This document shows, piece after piece, positions 50,242 through 63,723 of a DNA stretch of 64,000 nt. Origin of the DNA: Lolium rigidum (taxonomy: Eukaryota > Streptophyta > Magnoliopsida > Poales > Poaceae). Within the stretch, counting starts at the first letter, position 1. Each line of letters opens with the position of its first letter. Made by a program: the position numbers and the translations under genes. The stretch spans positions 31,816,620-31,880,619 of the forward strand of contig NC_061511.1 of assembly GCF_022539505.1 (NCBI RefSeq), given 5' to 3'. The notes under the pieces are model-generated. The model did no database searches and was not told the origin of the DNA. It saw nothing but the letters and a program-made list of their open reading frames with translations.

Positions 50242-52926
50242 TTGAGGCTAATGGTAAATATAAGTGCACATATCATCGGGGTCGGGGGAGAAGGTTGGTT
50301 AACCCATGGTATACAAGAGGGAGTATAGCTGTTTTTGTCTCTATGTGTGTTAGTCTTGCCTGCCTTAGGCAGTGTCAGCCTCTGTGTAAAGTGAAGGAGC
50401 ATTTTTTGCAACTATAATCACCATCCTGGGTAAGTAGTGGTGTTAGTCTCCAGGAGAGGATAAAACGGTGATTGAAAGGGCGATGATGCCTAGCTCGGCT
50501 CGTCGGTTTTGGGGTTTGCATTTGTGCAGTGCCAGGTTTATTCTTTGAGTTGGTTTACATAGTAATAACAATAGGATGAATCATGCAGAAATCTTTGTTG
50601 GCTTGGATGCTGAGGTTGTGTTGTGGCAATGTGAAAAAAAAACAGAGGTTATGTCCAGGTAGTGTGATAGTGTCAGCATTGGAACTTGGATGGTCTTATT
50701 TGCTGGTTGTCATGTGAATCAAGATTGAGATGTGATGAATGAAATTTTGGTACGAATGTACGCATATGAATGTGATTGCAGCTGGGTAAAGGAAACGGCC
50801 CAGCACACAGAGAATATGTACAAAAGACACAAAAAAAGAGGGAATAAAAAAACTTCAGATGGCTTAAATTTTTGGAGTTGCTAGAGAATAAATCGATAAA
50901 TTGACTGCATCATCAGCAAAGACCAATCGATAAATTGATGTGTTGCAAGCTCGGTTTAGCCATTGTTTGAGGTCCTCTACCTATTTCAGGGCAAGAAATC
51001 CCTCACCGATATCATGATGACACGTGTGATTCTACACAACATAATCATCGAGGATGAGAAATAGATTTGGTCTTAGATTTCTTTTTCTATGATAATGCTT
51101 GTATCCATGTCAAACCTCGTAGCAACCCGGACTAGATCCAAGCTTTTATTGAAATGTACCTGCAGATTGAATACCTGGCTTCGCATATCAGCTTCATGAT
51201 GATCCCATTGAGTATCAATGTTAGTTATTTGGGAGATAGTCTCCCAACTTACTCGTGTTTATTCACTTTTATTCATGCGTGATTTGAACCATTCTTTTAA
51301 TTCGGAGCCATTTTCTATTTGTTTAATTATTTGAATGCAAATTATTATTGTAATTTGGATTGTTGTTCTATTGTGTGATGTTAAAATTAATAATTTTAAT
51401 TTATGTTGCTCTTATATTGATATTGTTCTATCCAAAATCACAAATATTGGATAAGCCACTTTTACGGTATGGCATGAGCACCGCCAGAAAAGATCCCACA
51501 AGCTATATTGTAAAAGCAGTTTGTTATTTTTTCCGTATATAGCTTTTACAGTAGCGAAATCTTGGGATCTACTAGCGATGATCTTAGTTTTTTTACGTTA
51601 CTTGCACATTTTTGAGATTCTATATTAATTGGAAATATGTAAATAAAACCATGAAAAACAATGTTATAACCTTAGACGGGTTCTAATTAGTTTGCATGTT
51701 ACAGACACTTATGTTGTGTGCACAATACATGTTTCGGAACAAGTTATAAACTCTAGAGCAGCCCATTTGACCTCATAAAGAACAAATAATAGACAATGAC
51801 TACCGTTGGGGCTTGGATAAGAGTATTCAAGAATGAACTAGTTGTTGGCAATCGCATACACTCTAGATTCTTTGAACCGATATAGTTGAACTAGACAATC
51901 ATGGGGTACAGATAATCCTTACTAAGATTTTTTGTTGTTGTACTCACTCTTTCTAGTAGACTAAAATATTTAGAGATAGATGACGTGGGCATAGCTCAAT
52001 GGTTGGGGTCGCAGTGGTGCACCCCAACGACCCGAGTTTGATCCATATTTAGAGATACCGGAATGGTAGAAAACACATATAAACATATTATTACATATAA
52101 ATGTAAATTGTGATCTTGTCCTATTTCTATGTTTTGTTTAGTTTCAGAAGAAATACCGCAGACTTTGAAAAACATCATATAATTCCCACTAAAATTAATT
52201 ATATATCTGTACATGTTCATTTTTGCAACGACGGACGTTCACATCATATAAAGATGAATTTTGGGTTTACATTACAAACATAGTTATGTCGGTAAGCTTT
52301 TAATTTGACTTAACAAATATATCTTCACCGTCGAGAGTAACAATCAGTTGAAGAACATCACGGGTGTTGAGGGCCCATATTGACTCTCTCTCGTTATTAA
52401 GTCTTGGATTAATTCTAGTGCACCACAGAGACACTCCGGATAACACCAGAATGACTTCGATACTCCATCGAAACTATTTCGATGTTGTTGAAACTATTCT
52501 GGACACTTTTCTCAATCACACATACCATATTTAGGAACTCTCCCAACAGATTGATAGACCTGAAGCGTGTGACTTAGCATGTTTGGTAATATGCGGGCAT
52601 GGCTCCAAAACTTTTTTTTCCCATACACCACGGATAATATTGGTGACGTAGCGCCTTTTGGTGCGTCACTGGTATTGTCCTACCAACAACGTGGAAATGT
52701 AAGGGCCACGCCACTGGTATGTGGGACCCATACATCCACCCGGGAGAAATACACTTGTGGCGTTGAACATTTGCAACACACCACATGTGTATTGACATCC
52801 GGGCATATCTCCCCCAAGTACCGCTAGCTAGTGGCATGTCGTTATTTTGATACACCGCAAGTATTTCTGCGTTTGGCCTAGTTCGTGGGCTCCGTTTACC
52901 TATGGCATGTAATTTTTCTCTTAGAT
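50242..52926. other. Intergenic region downstream of the U-box kinase
   Basis: No gene found. A small inverted repeat, GATCCCACAAGCTATATTGT near 51492 with a partner around 51540-51572 (CTTTTACAGT...TCTTGGGATC), could be a short foldback element. A tRNA-like B-box region near 51990-52040 is too weak to call. Confidence 0.4.
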
Positions 52927-52927
52927 T

Positions 52928-54323
52928 GTCAAGCCTTAAATTGTAAAAGAACTAAAAACTTGTCAATGCCTATTCACCCTCCTCTAGTCGGCCATACGAA
53001 CCTTTCATTATGCCCATGATCAGAAAAGTATGATCATCAAACAACAAATGAGTTAGTCCTAGAGGCGGGACTAGGAAACTTTATATACTTGTTTAACTCT
53101 TTACAATGCATATGGGATTTCCTTCGAATCTCATATTCGAGAACCATAGTAGTTATAACATAAAGAATAAAACATTAATCTTCGGACATGAGACTAGAAT
53201 CTTCAGACACTCGGGCCGAGTCTCATGTGTCTCAGGCCGGAATCTCTGGACATAGGAATTCCAGCTCATGGTTGCGCCAAGTTGCAGCCCGCACAGAAGC
53301 CATGCCGGAAGTAGGCCGGAGCATTCAGGCCAGGCCAGAATCTCCGGTCCACTAGGCTGGAATCTCCGCCACTTAGGACAGAGTGTTTCTCGGGGTAAGT
53401 TACGTTGCAACGGCTATATTTTTGGGGACCCTATAAATACCACACTTCTGCTTCCTTTGAAGGTTGTGGCTTACATGCTCTCTCTTCCAATACTCCAAAC
53501 CTTAAATCTCACAAATCTAACTCCCTAGCTAGCCACTTAATGTTGTTGCCCTTCAAGAGAGGAACCTTAGATCTACACTTCCACCAAAGAGATTTGAATA
53601 TACCACCCATTCTATCGAGGAACTTGTTATTCGTAGGCTCTTGGAACCCTAGTTGGAATAAGTCGCCGACGAAGTTTGATTAGTGTTGTAAAAGCTTCGT
53701 GCTCGGTTGTTGGGAGCCTCGCCATTTGAGTTCAGGAGATTTCGCCAACCTTGTGTTAAGTGTTCATTTAGCACCTTGAAGGCCACCACTTAGTGGAGTG
53801 CGAGTTCTCCTTTGTGGCTTGCTCACGGGAGAATAGGGTGAGGCCTTTCTGGCGTTGGTTGACCTTCGTGGCATCACACTCCTCCAACGTAGACGTACCC
53901 CCCCCCCCAAGGAAGGAACTACGGGAATTTTAATCTCATGTACGTCTCTGTGTGCTTCCTATCGGCTACTTCTGTACTTTGCCATCATTTATTACTTGTA
54001 TCTTGTTGTTTACTTGCTTGCTTTGCCATATAGGATTGCCAACAAAGTTTCATATCTACACAATCTATATTCTTGTCAAGCCTTAAATTGAAGAAGAACA
54101 AAAAAAAAAATTAGCACATATTTACCCCCTTTAGCCGCCCATATGATACTTTCATTATGACCATGATTAGAAAAATGTGATCATCAAACAACAAACGAGC
54201 TAGTCCTAGAGGCGGGACTAGGAACCTTTATATACTTTTTTTTCACTCTCTACACATGCATTTGGGATTTCATTCGAATCTCATATTTGAGAACCATAAA
54301 TAGCATAAAGAACAAAACATTAA
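52928..54323. repeat. Direct repeats flanking a gypsy-like LTR segment, with copia LTR debris
   Basis: Positions 52928-53178 and 54074-54323 are direct repeats (TCAAGCCTTAAATTG ... GGCGGGACTAGGAA ... AAACATTAA). Between them is LTR-like sequence with repeated GGAATCTCCG-type motifs, a TATA box (CCCTATAAATACC, about 53429-53441) and a T-rich end. The sequence after 54323 runs into TTATTGCCTCTAGGGCATA (about 54367-54385), the inverted start of an Angela/WIS-type copia LTR. The simplest reading is a gypsy LTR inserted in a copia LTR, followed by duplication or unequal recombination. There is no coding capacity. Confidence 0.55.
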
Positions 54324-54385
54324 CAATAAACATGGAGTTATTAATAAATAATCATATTAATTATGTTATTGCCTCTAGGGCATAA

Positions 54386-56085
54386 CTCCTTCGCATTGAC
54401 ACCTAAGAATCCGAGTTGTAATCTTCCTCCTACTATTCCTTTGACAAGGACGAGTCAAAATCCAGGACGGCCAGTGTAGGCGGCATCGGGAGAGAAGGAC
54501 AACTGAGTGACTCCTGCGTGAGCCAGCGCAAATGGCTTTGGGGATGCCACGACGATGGCTTGGGCCGGCAGAAGAGGCGGCAACGTCTTGTGGACTGACT
54601 ATGGAATTAGCGTCCCCGTTCCACAAAAGAGGCCATGGAGTCATTGTTAGACCGTGAGTGAGAGGGAAGGTGTTGTGACCGAGCATAGCACCGCATGTTA
54701 CTCCTACACCGAGTAGCATCAATCTTCTATAAGTAAATGGGCAGCTGGGATTTATTGTACATGTACCGTTGTGTATCCACGGTATGCGTTTATCTGTCTA
54801 GTTGAAATAAACAAACTAATCAGAAGAGGTGTCACCAATACTAATATATAGTAAACTTTATTTGGATAGTTATAAATGACACAATTCTTACGGTATGCGT
54901 TATCCGTCTAGCCAGAAGTACTCTTTCGATTCATATTAGTTGACTTAACTTTATCATGTATCTAAACGCTTCTAGATATATCTATACATAGACAAAGTTA
55001 AATTTAAATTAAATCAGATGGAGTACCATTTTCCAGAAAATAAATGGCCGCACATGCCAGTTGTTGTATTGTATGTACTATACTGAACTACTCGGAAGAC
55101 TAGAGCAAGATAAACTAACACAAGAATAATGCTGGTGTTGTGTCGCTGCCACGAATGTCAACTCACTCTAGTCTTCACTCCAAAGGATGATCCAGCTTCG
55201 ATGTAGATCTTGGGTGGGTAGACTCGAGATGCAAGGTCGTTCGAATCGCATGTCTCCATCCCAAGCATGCACTTTTATTTGTACAGTTACGAAATTAAAC
55301 CACGAACATGACGAAGCATTTTTTGACAGATCCAAAATCGAAGCTACTGACGGCAGGTGCACAGCAGGACGGCAGATGCTACTGACGCCAAAGGACAAAG
55401 GCAGAACCGGCGTGGCCATGGGACTGGCGTCGTCTCCCACTGGCAGGTGGGGTCCGCGTGAGCTGGTGTATTCCCTGCTTCAGGCGTGCCACCACATGGG
55501 AGCCGAGGCGGAGCCAAAATTTGTTGTTAAACCGCTGTCGGGCACTTCTTTGGCGCGAAGCCCTCTGCATAGTTTGTATTCGCGGTCCACTCCATGCATT
55601 GTGTGTCCAGAGTTCTACTTGTCCATGTCATTAGAAACAAAATGTACATTGCTGATTTTTTTAGCAGACTTGTCCATGTCATTAGAAACAAAATGTACAT
55701 TGCTGATTTTTTTAGCAGACGCCGGTGATCGAAAGATTTACTTCTCTTTTGATTGTGGCTAGGAGACTAGTCGGCAGGCGGGAGGATTTGTTGTGAAACA
55801 CTTTCGCATTGCACCCGATTCTAAATCGTTCGAAATACCTAATCCTATGTTGCATCGTGGCACTTGCTCTAACATGATAAAATGCCTAGTCCTCCTACTA
55901 TATTTCTTATTTGATCCACCCGGTGTCGTCTCTCCTTTGCAATACCCATTGTTTGCTCTCTTTTTTTCTTAAAAAAGCTGAGACCACACAAGCACAACAT
56001 TTTTAGCCGTGTAGGACAACACCTCTCTTATAGAAATATATGATCATCCTTGTGCAATGCCCATACGCGAGGCAGACATGGTTAC
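54386..56085. other. Intergenic region with a decayed MITE and a perfect 51-bp tandem duplication
   Basis: A Stowaway-like remnant with TACTCTTTCGATTCATATTA and GATGGAGTA ends spans about 54907-55025. A perfect 51-bp tandem duplication lies at 55617-55667 and 55668-55718 (ACTTGTCCATGTCATTAGAA repeated). A 191-codon ORF crosses this duplication but shows no recognisable domain or gene context. Confidence 0.45.
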
Positions 56086-56515
56086 TAGCAACCGATCTGA
56101 ACATTACGGAGCCAACGCAAGCAAGTAACTTCGAGGAATGGTGGGGTGCACCAAGGGCTTTGATGGCCTCCAAGGACAGACGAGGTTTCGATACGCTCAT
56201 GCTTCTAACGGCTTAGTCAATCTAGAAGCAAAGGAATGCAAGAGCTTTCAACAATCGGAATCAACAGCTGAGCAATTATCAATTGATTGAGAGGATAAAG
56301 GAGGAGTTCAATCTTTGGAGGTTGGCTAGAATAGGAGGGAGTGATCCCATGACGCGAGAGTAGGCTTTGGGTTTTGGGGTGCGTGAGTTGGAGGGTGCTG
56401 ACACATCTGTTAGCAGATGTTGTTTGGCTATCTTGTAAAACTATCGCTTTCTTCTATAAAGTTTTGGTACGGTGTTGGTGTGCCCTCGGAAAAAAGAAAT
56501 ATATGATCATCGGGT
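56086..56515 (+). mobile_element. LINE 3' fragment
   Basis: Degenerate C-terminal LINE coding sequence reads NFEEWWGAPRALMASKDRRG (about 56131-56190), then RNARAFNNRN and IKEEFNLWRLARIGGSDPMT up to a stop near 56359. In-frame stops and a missing 5' part show an inactive, truncated copy. It lies about 370 bp upstream of the hexosaminidase gene. Confidence 0.6.
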
Positions 56516-56828
56516 CGTCTAACTTCTCGCCTTTGCGCGTGGTTTCCGTAGCAAGGCATGAGAATTAATACATCATGCTAGTGAAGAAGAAAAAATCCAA
56601 CAAAATGTGGCCTTGATGATTGCCAAATTTCTCAAGTTATTCCAAGTTTGGATCACAAAAGTTCCTAGTGTGTTAAACCTCACTTGGGCCATGAGAACTG
56701 TTCTTGTTTCGAATGTCGATCATGACATTAACTTCTGAACAACAAGATAAATTAACAACTAACAATAGACTGTATTGTAATACATGGAACTATTAGAGGG
56801 TCTAGACAACAAATGGTCACTCTCGCGC

Positions 56829-56838
56829 CACATATAAG
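56829..56838 (+). promoter_or_regulatory. Possible TATA box of the hexosaminidase gene
   Basis: CACATATAAG lies about 50 bp upstream of the ATG, which leaves only a short leader. It is the only TATA-like motif close to the start. Confidence 0.4.
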
Positions 56839-56883
56839 TTGTTAGCTCAATGATTCTCCCACCCACCACATACGCTTCCGAAA

Positions 56884-59800
56884 ATGCCCCCAACACTTCT
56901 CACCTATCTTCTCCTGGCCGTCGTCGCCGGCTCCGGCGCCGCGTCGGCCCGGCGCCACCGGTCTCCGGCGAACCTCACCGCCTCCGGGAACCACGTCTAC
57001 ATCTGGCCGCTGCCCAAGAACTTCACCTCCGGGACGCAGACCCTGGCCGTTGACCCCGACCTCGCGCTCGACGCTCAGGGCCCCGGCGGCGGCGCCGCGG
57101 CCGTCGCGGAGGCGTTCGGGAGGTACAGGTCCCTCATCTTCTCCCCGTGGGCCCACGCGGCCCGCCCCGTGTCGGGGGCATACGACGTGTCCACGCTCAC
57201 CGTCGTCGTCGCCTCCGCCGATGAGACGGTACAGGCTGTTTTGTCTCCGTAGTGTCTTTGGTTGTCACTTCAGCTGCTTCGTCTGGGCAAGTGCGGGAGT
57301 GTGATTTTTTTTCTTCATCTTCTTGGATGCAGCTGGAGCTGGGAGTGGACGAGAGCTACAGGATCTACATCGCGGCTGCGGGTGGCGTCAATTCCATCGT
57401 CGGTGGAGCAACCATAGAGGTGGTGCTTTTTCTCCCACCAGATATTTTTTTGGCTTAATTTTTCGTGAGCTCAGGTAATTGGTTTTTGCTAGTGTTACTG
57501 TGGAATTGGTGCTTTTATTGGTGAACTGGGTAGGTTTTCAGTGAAAAATGCCAATGTGGTGCAGATGTGTAACTCTAGAACGCAGTTTGTCTTTGGATGA
57601 ACTTATTTTGTGTTAGGATTTGAGCTGAAGGTTGCAGTTACTTCTGTGTCTGTGTAATCAATGTCTTTTGCTGGACTATGAAATGATGAATTGTCCATTG
57701 ACGGTTACCGCCGCTATGGCGTGTGGAGCTTTGCTAGTCAGATACTCAGATGCATGTAATGCACTCTGGCCACATAAGTACAAAACACTAAACTTTGGGT
57801 CATTTGCTCTATCAACAGCCATCGGCAATGCTCAGATTGCTACGCACTGTATTAATTAAATTATGGTTAGTGCTTCTGGATCATATGCCATTCGGATCAA
57901 AACATCATCTCTGGATATCCTTAGGTCTTAATAACTATGCTATGCTTAGTGTGTGTGTAGAACGAGTAGGGGCAATTGAGTGCATAACTTTATCTAAGCT
58001 ACTTATTTTCTCTATCATGTACAATTTAGCTTTTACAAATTGTGCAATGACAGCTGTGTGCATTTTAAACTAATCTTTATACATATGACAGCTAATTTTC
58101 AGATAAAAGATATTGCAGACAGTAGATACTATTATTTTAACTTTATCAGGACTAATGTAACCTAAAAACTTGCTCCACCTTTCTCTTTTGTGCACAAGGT
58201 ACTGTAGCTGAAGCTATATTTGTCTGTCCTTGTAGGCTAATACAATATATGGAGCTATTCGCGGATTAGAGGTATCATCATGCTCATTTTCCAACTTTTT
58301 TATGTCAATAACCCTGCTAGTTGTACACATGTTGTTCATATTGGAAGAGCTGGCTATAGAGCTCATAAAGTGCTCTCTGTAAGATTCTTGAGAATAAGCA
58401 CTTGCTTGATGATACCTTTGATTTGATGTGTCCATTCACTAATCAGTGTTATGCTGCTTTTGTAATTATTTTCTATTGTGTTATGGCTTCATGATTTACG
58501 TTCTCTCCTTCTATTTGTAGTATATAGGTGTTTAGCTGTTTTCCAGAAAATAATTTCCTCGTTGAATGGTTTGACAGACATTCAGTCAGCTATGTGTTTT
58601 TAACTACGATACAAAAAATGTCGAAGTGCGCTATGCACCATGGTACATTCAAGATGAACCACGCTTTGCTTTTCGTGGCTTGCTACTAGGTAATCAACAA
58701 TAACTTGGAGGCTTATGATAATGTGACTGGATAATCCCCTGCTATGTAAAATTGTAAATACAGCCAAGCTGATTAGCCTTCCCTCTGTCATATCTGTATC
58801 GCAGATACCTCAAGGCATTACTACCCTGTTGATGTGATTAAGGAAGTGATTGACTCCATGTCATTTGCTAAGCTGGTAACATATTATCTTTTGGATCATG
58901 CTAGTTATTTTACCTGAATTACTTCCCTTCACTCCATAGCGATATAATTTAACTTGGAGTTATGTCCAGTAGAACGTTCTTCATTGGCATATCATCGATG
59001 AACAATCTTTTCCGTTGGAGATACCATCATATCCAAATCTATGGAAGGGTTCATATTCAAGATCAGAGCGTTACACTGTGGAAGATGCACAATATGTTGT
59101 CAGGTATGTTAAGTTTGTCATTTAGCTTTTGTACTTTATAATCTTCTTCATATTCTTTTGTCAAGTTTCTTCATTCTTATTTTTCTGACTGATCTTCTCT
59201 AATTGTTTGTACTGTGACATCTCATGTGAAAATTCACAATGCTAAAGCTATGCTAAGAAAAGAGGTATGCTTGCTTCCAGTTGATATATTTTCCTTCATC
59301 TGACTGAGTGTTTCTTTTCTCTTTTCTGTTTTACTAAGAATAGAAAGTTAGAGACATGCTGAGAAATTCAGACTATTTTAGTCGGAATTCACACCGGACC
59401 TTCTTTTGCATATCATTACATATTTACTGAACACCTGTACGTTTCCTTACTGCTTGCCTGGGAAGACTGCATTCTTACTATTCTTTACTTCTCTAGGTAT
59501 CCATGTCATGGCAGAAATTGACGTACCTGGTCATGGAGAATCCTGGTGAGTTTTCTGTAGACTTTCTTACCTATTAGGTTTGGATACCTAGACTTCTTGA
59601 GAACTTCACCTCAGTTGTTTTGAGGTCTCTCCTTGTGCTCGACCTTGCTGCCGTCTCTTAGCACTCTACATCAGATTATTGTGTAAGTAGCATAGAATTA
59701 ATGGGGAGAGAGGATAAAACCGTCTCTTGCCTTAGATGCCATCTCTACAGACAATCCAATACATAAATCATTAAATATTGTACCTACTCCCTCCATCCAC

Positions 59801-62783
59801 AAATAAGTGTACATTTGGGTTTTTGGATAAGTCAAACTTTAACAATTTTGACCATTTTTTTACCAAAAAGTAGCAACATGTGTGACATCAAATTACTATA
59901 TTATGAGACTGTATTTTGAGATGAATCTAGTGATGGTAGTTTAGTGTCATAAATGTTGTTACTTTTCCCTAAAAAGTTGGTCGAAGTTAATAAAGTTTGA
60001 CTTATCTAAAAACCCAAATGTACACTTATTTATGGACGGAGGGAGTATCATCCAATTAGACTCACCATAACTTAATAAAAGTGGGGTCTACTGTAATAAA
60101 TGCTTGGCCTATTTAAAGTACAATGCATTGGGATAATTGTTTTTGAACATCTAGCATGGACTAGGAGATGGTGTTAAACCGATTCATTTGGAGTGGTCTA
60201 TGTAAAACCTAGTTACTCGTGCGCAAATAAACAAATCAGCGGTTGTTGTTTTTTTGTAATGTCGCGTAGTTTCAATAGCGAAGTACTGAGTAATGAAACA
60301 GGTGGTTGCTCCTGGATCCAATATTTGTCCCATGATGGGTACAACAATATACGTCATCACTATTTGTGCTATCTGATTCAGTAATTGCACATTGTACATT
60401 ACATACTTGCACACATAGCCAACTACCCAAGCAAACGTAGATTTAGTAAATAGGTTATCTGACTAGGAAATCAACTATTGCAGAATAAGTGTTGTTATTT
60501 CCCATGGTTCTCATTATATGATGTACCAATTGTCATCTGCTCTGTGAAAGTTATGCACACAGCTATACATCTACAGGGGAAATGGATATCCGAAGCTGTG
60601 GCCTTCTCCTAGCTGTACAGAGCCATTAGATGTTTCTAGTAATTTCACGTTTGAAGTAATATCTGGAATATTGTCTGGTTAGTTCCTTTCTTACCTTTTT
60701 TTTTATAAAATTCAATCAACCCATTTAAGCAATTCAGTATTATTACTACAGCACACACTCATCTCCTTTGCTATGTTTGATCTTGAATGTTATTATTCTT
60801 GGAAAATACAAAAGAAGCTATTAAATTATGCAATATTAAATGTTAAATTGGCACATGCATATTTTACATTTACGATGTCCAGCATAGACATCGCAATTCG
60901 CATATGTATTTGGTGCTCTGCCTAGTAGTGGTCCTTCACAAATGAGTACTTACATGGACTGCTCAACTCTTTTTTCCCTTAATTCTGACCATTATAAGCT
61001 CACTCTGTCACTCATGAAGGTAATTAATAAAGATAATTCCGTGAACCAGTTATTTGCTAGAAAATCATGACCTGCCTTCTGTAGGGTCACGCCAATAATT
61101 GCGTGTCCTAGAATTAATCAGATATTTCAGTCCCGTAGAAGCACACATTGACCACTGATATAAGTGCAAGGTGTACGCAACTCTCTCTAGCTCCTGTACA
61201 ATATATCAATATCTGCCAACAATATAATTATAACTAATGTTAGACAATAATTACCTGGCTGGCAATGGCAGCTCGGGAACATTATTCTTCCTGCAATATA
61301 AACGACCTGCTGACTTAAATTTTACTTTACCATTTCTTCAGATATGAGAAAGATCTTCCCATTTGGGCTGTTTCACTTGGGTGGCGATGAAGTATATACA
61401 GGTTAGTCTGCTTCTGATTCTTAGTAGGGGGACAGTTTGTTAGCAAGAACTTAGGATGTTGCAACCTCTGAAAGTGGAGCACACATCTTCAAATTAAACT
61501 GCTACATACAAGATAACCTCCTACCTATAGGAACACAATCTTGTGTGCTTGTACCAAACAGACCTACCTCGGACCCAGTTAAGCTGCCACATAGATAGGT
61601 GTATATGGATTCTGCATTTTTTCTGATACAGTATAATGCTAAGACAGATCTACTATTTTCTTATCGAGTGATTATTTTTTCTTTATACTGAAACTTTTCT
61701 GCATTTTCTGATATTTATCCCAGGTTGTTGGAATGTAACACCCCATGTGAAGCAGTGGTATGAAATGTTATCTGCGAACTAGGTTTCACGATTGATTTAT
61801 TAAACTTCTGTTAGATGCTCTTTTCCTTTTAATTGCTGAACACGACCTATTCCAGGCTTGATGAACGCAACATGACTACAAAGGATGCTTACAAATACTT
61901 TGTGCTGAAGGCCCAGGAGATAGCAATTCATCTTAACTGGATTCCTGTAAACTGGTTCGGGCTTTACATACTTCCATAACTTTTTTTTTGAGGAACCATA
62001 CTTCCATAACTTCTTCGGGTTTTTTTTTAATTAAGAGGGAAACAAATGATATTTATCTTTTGTTTGTGACATGCCAAACTTGTTGTCCTGCAGGGAGGAA
62101 ACCTTCAACTCATTTGGGGAGAACCTCAACCCTCTGACTGTTGTGCATAACTGGTAATCCATAAGTCTGCTTTGAGCAATTGGATCAGTTTGTGCCAACC
62201 ATCTCTGCTACCCACTATTCATGCTAATTTGCACATAAGCTGAATCTTCACATATTTCAGGTTGGGTCCTGGGGTCTGCCCTAAAGTTGTTGCAAAGGGT
62301 TTGAGATGTATAGTAAGTAACCAAGGTGCATGGTACCTTGATCATCTCGATGTTCCGTGGGAAGAAGTCTACGCCGAAGAGCCACTCGCAGGAATAAGCG
62401 ACGCCGCACAGCAAAAGCTGGTACTGGGTGGAGAGGTTTGCATGTGGGGTGAGACAGCAGACACATCTGATGCTCTTCAAACAATATGGCCTCGAGCAGC
62501 TGCAGCTGCAGGTAAGAACTATACAAGCTTGGAACCTTTTGTTGTATCCCCCCTTTTCTTTCAATTATTTCTCGTGGAACTTACTGATCGTCGTCAAATC
62601 ACTACAGAGCGTATGTGGAGTCCATTGGAGGCCATATCTGCCCAAGACCTGGAAACGACCGTCCTGTCTCGGCTACACTACTTCAGATGCCTGCTGAATC
62701 ACCGTGGAATCGCGGCAGCTCCAGTCACAAACTTCTATGCTCGGCGACCTCCAATCGGCCCTGGCTCATGTTTTATCCAGTGA
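56884..62783 (+). CDS. Beta-N-acetylhexosaminidase, GH20 (HEXO1-like), 15 exons
   Basis: Exons: 56884-57228, 57333-57419, 58236-58271, 58578-58689, 58805-58875, 58973-59103, 59249-59265, 59497-59545, 60577-60677, 61342-61401, 61724-61757, 61856-61954, 62094-62153, 62261-62511, 62608-62783. They total 1629 nt, 542 aa, matching plant HEXO1 enzymes. An N-terminal signal peptide (LLTYLLLAVVAGSGAASA, within residues 1-22) sends it to the secretory pathway, probably the vacuole. The GH20 accessory domain is followed by the catalytic barrel with LHWHIIDEQSFP, AEIDVPGHGESW and the Asp-Glu pair in HLGGDE (Asp332, Glu333). The C-terminus has WSPLEAISAQDLETTVLSRL. It removes terminal GlcNAc/GalNAc residues and acts in N-glycan trimming. 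Exon 7 is only 17 nt. Intron 8 hosts a MITE. Confidence 0.93.
59787..60045. mobile_element. Stowaway MITE in intron 8 of the hexosaminidase gene
   Basis: This 259-bp element starts CTCCCTCCATCCACAAATAA and ends with its inverse TTATTTATGGACGGAGGGAG. TA flanks both ends (59785-59786 and 60046-60047). Long inner arms (AAGTGTACATTTGGGTTTTT and its inverse) allow almost full-length folding. Confidence 0.9.
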
Positions 62784-63303
62784 ACAGGTAGTGAAAGTGT
62801 AGAGACACATGAGGGGGTTTGGCCTCAGCACATCTCCCATAATACTGTACCAAGATAGCATCGTCACTTGTACTGTATCAGGTCTGCAAGTTCACTTGAC
62901 AATAAAATTCCATAATCCTCCCCTATGTATTTCTCCTTGAAACTCTAATAAAACCGCAGCTTTCGTTCAATCTGACCATCGAAAAAGACGGTCACCGATG
63001 TAACAGTATTGTTAGTTGCACGCCGTTCAGCAGTCCTGTTGTTGAACAGATGGTATCTGGATCAACATTTGCAACTGGCCAACATGGCCAGTCTCGGTTG
63101 GACTGGTAGAAGAGAGAGGTGATCTGAACCTCAGCGTGGATATTCCAGTTGTCTTTTGCTTACTCTAGTTGCATTTGGATATTTTGGACCCCATCACTGT
63201 CAGCCGTCACTGCTTTCCTGAATTTGTCTTTGACCTGAAAATCCTTGCCGGTCCAATGTGCACATTTATGGTGGCGCGTGTAATCTACGATGACACGTTA
63301 GCT
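62784..63303. other. 3' region of the hexosaminidase gene
   Basis: AATAAAATTCC at about 62902 and AATAAAACC at about 62947 are candidate polyadenylation signals. No further gene is visible. Confidence 0.5.
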
Positions 63304-63714
63304 TCGGAAAATATCTAGTGGTACCATCTTTCACATAATACCAGTTCTCAAAATTTAAATTTTCAAGTGTCTAATATTTCTACAAAAATATGTGAATGCA
63401 CATAAGATGCATGGGAACCAAATTTGAAATACACATAGAGAAACAAAAAGACAAATCTAACATAAATAGTGCCACGAAAAGACCAAACATACAAATAATG
63501 CTATTCACATATCAAATTTGTCTTTTATTTTTCTTTATGTGAACACTCACAATATGTTTTCTAATTGTGGTTCCGGAAATTCAAGGGATTATAAAGACAC
63601 ATCTAGTGAAGACTCAAAATATTTTCTAATTTTATAGAAATTTGTACATTTATATTTTGAGGAGTGGTATCATGGTACCGTTTGAAGAAGTGTAGTGTCA
63701 CTAGATATTTTGCA
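63304..63714. mobile_element. Mutator-type MITE, 411 bp, with 9-bp target duplication
   Basis: ACGTTAGCT flanks it at 63295-63303 and 63715-63723. The ends AAAATATCTAGTG and CACTAGATATTTT are exact inverses. The AT-rich interior with AAAAGACAAAT and ATTTGTCTTTT resembles the other MITEs of this size in the window, although the arms differ. Confidence 0.85.
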
Positions 63715-63723
63715 ACGTTAGCT

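Noticed and set aside
51985..52050. tRNA-derived SINE head
   Set aside because: A- and B-box resemblance (TAGCTCAATGGTTGG, GAGTTTGATCC) is weak, and no poly-A/T tail or target duplication was found.
55187..55762. 191-codon ORF
   Set aside because: It has no recognisable domain and no promoter or splice context, and it includes a 51-bp tandem duplication. Probably chance or an unidentifiable fragment.
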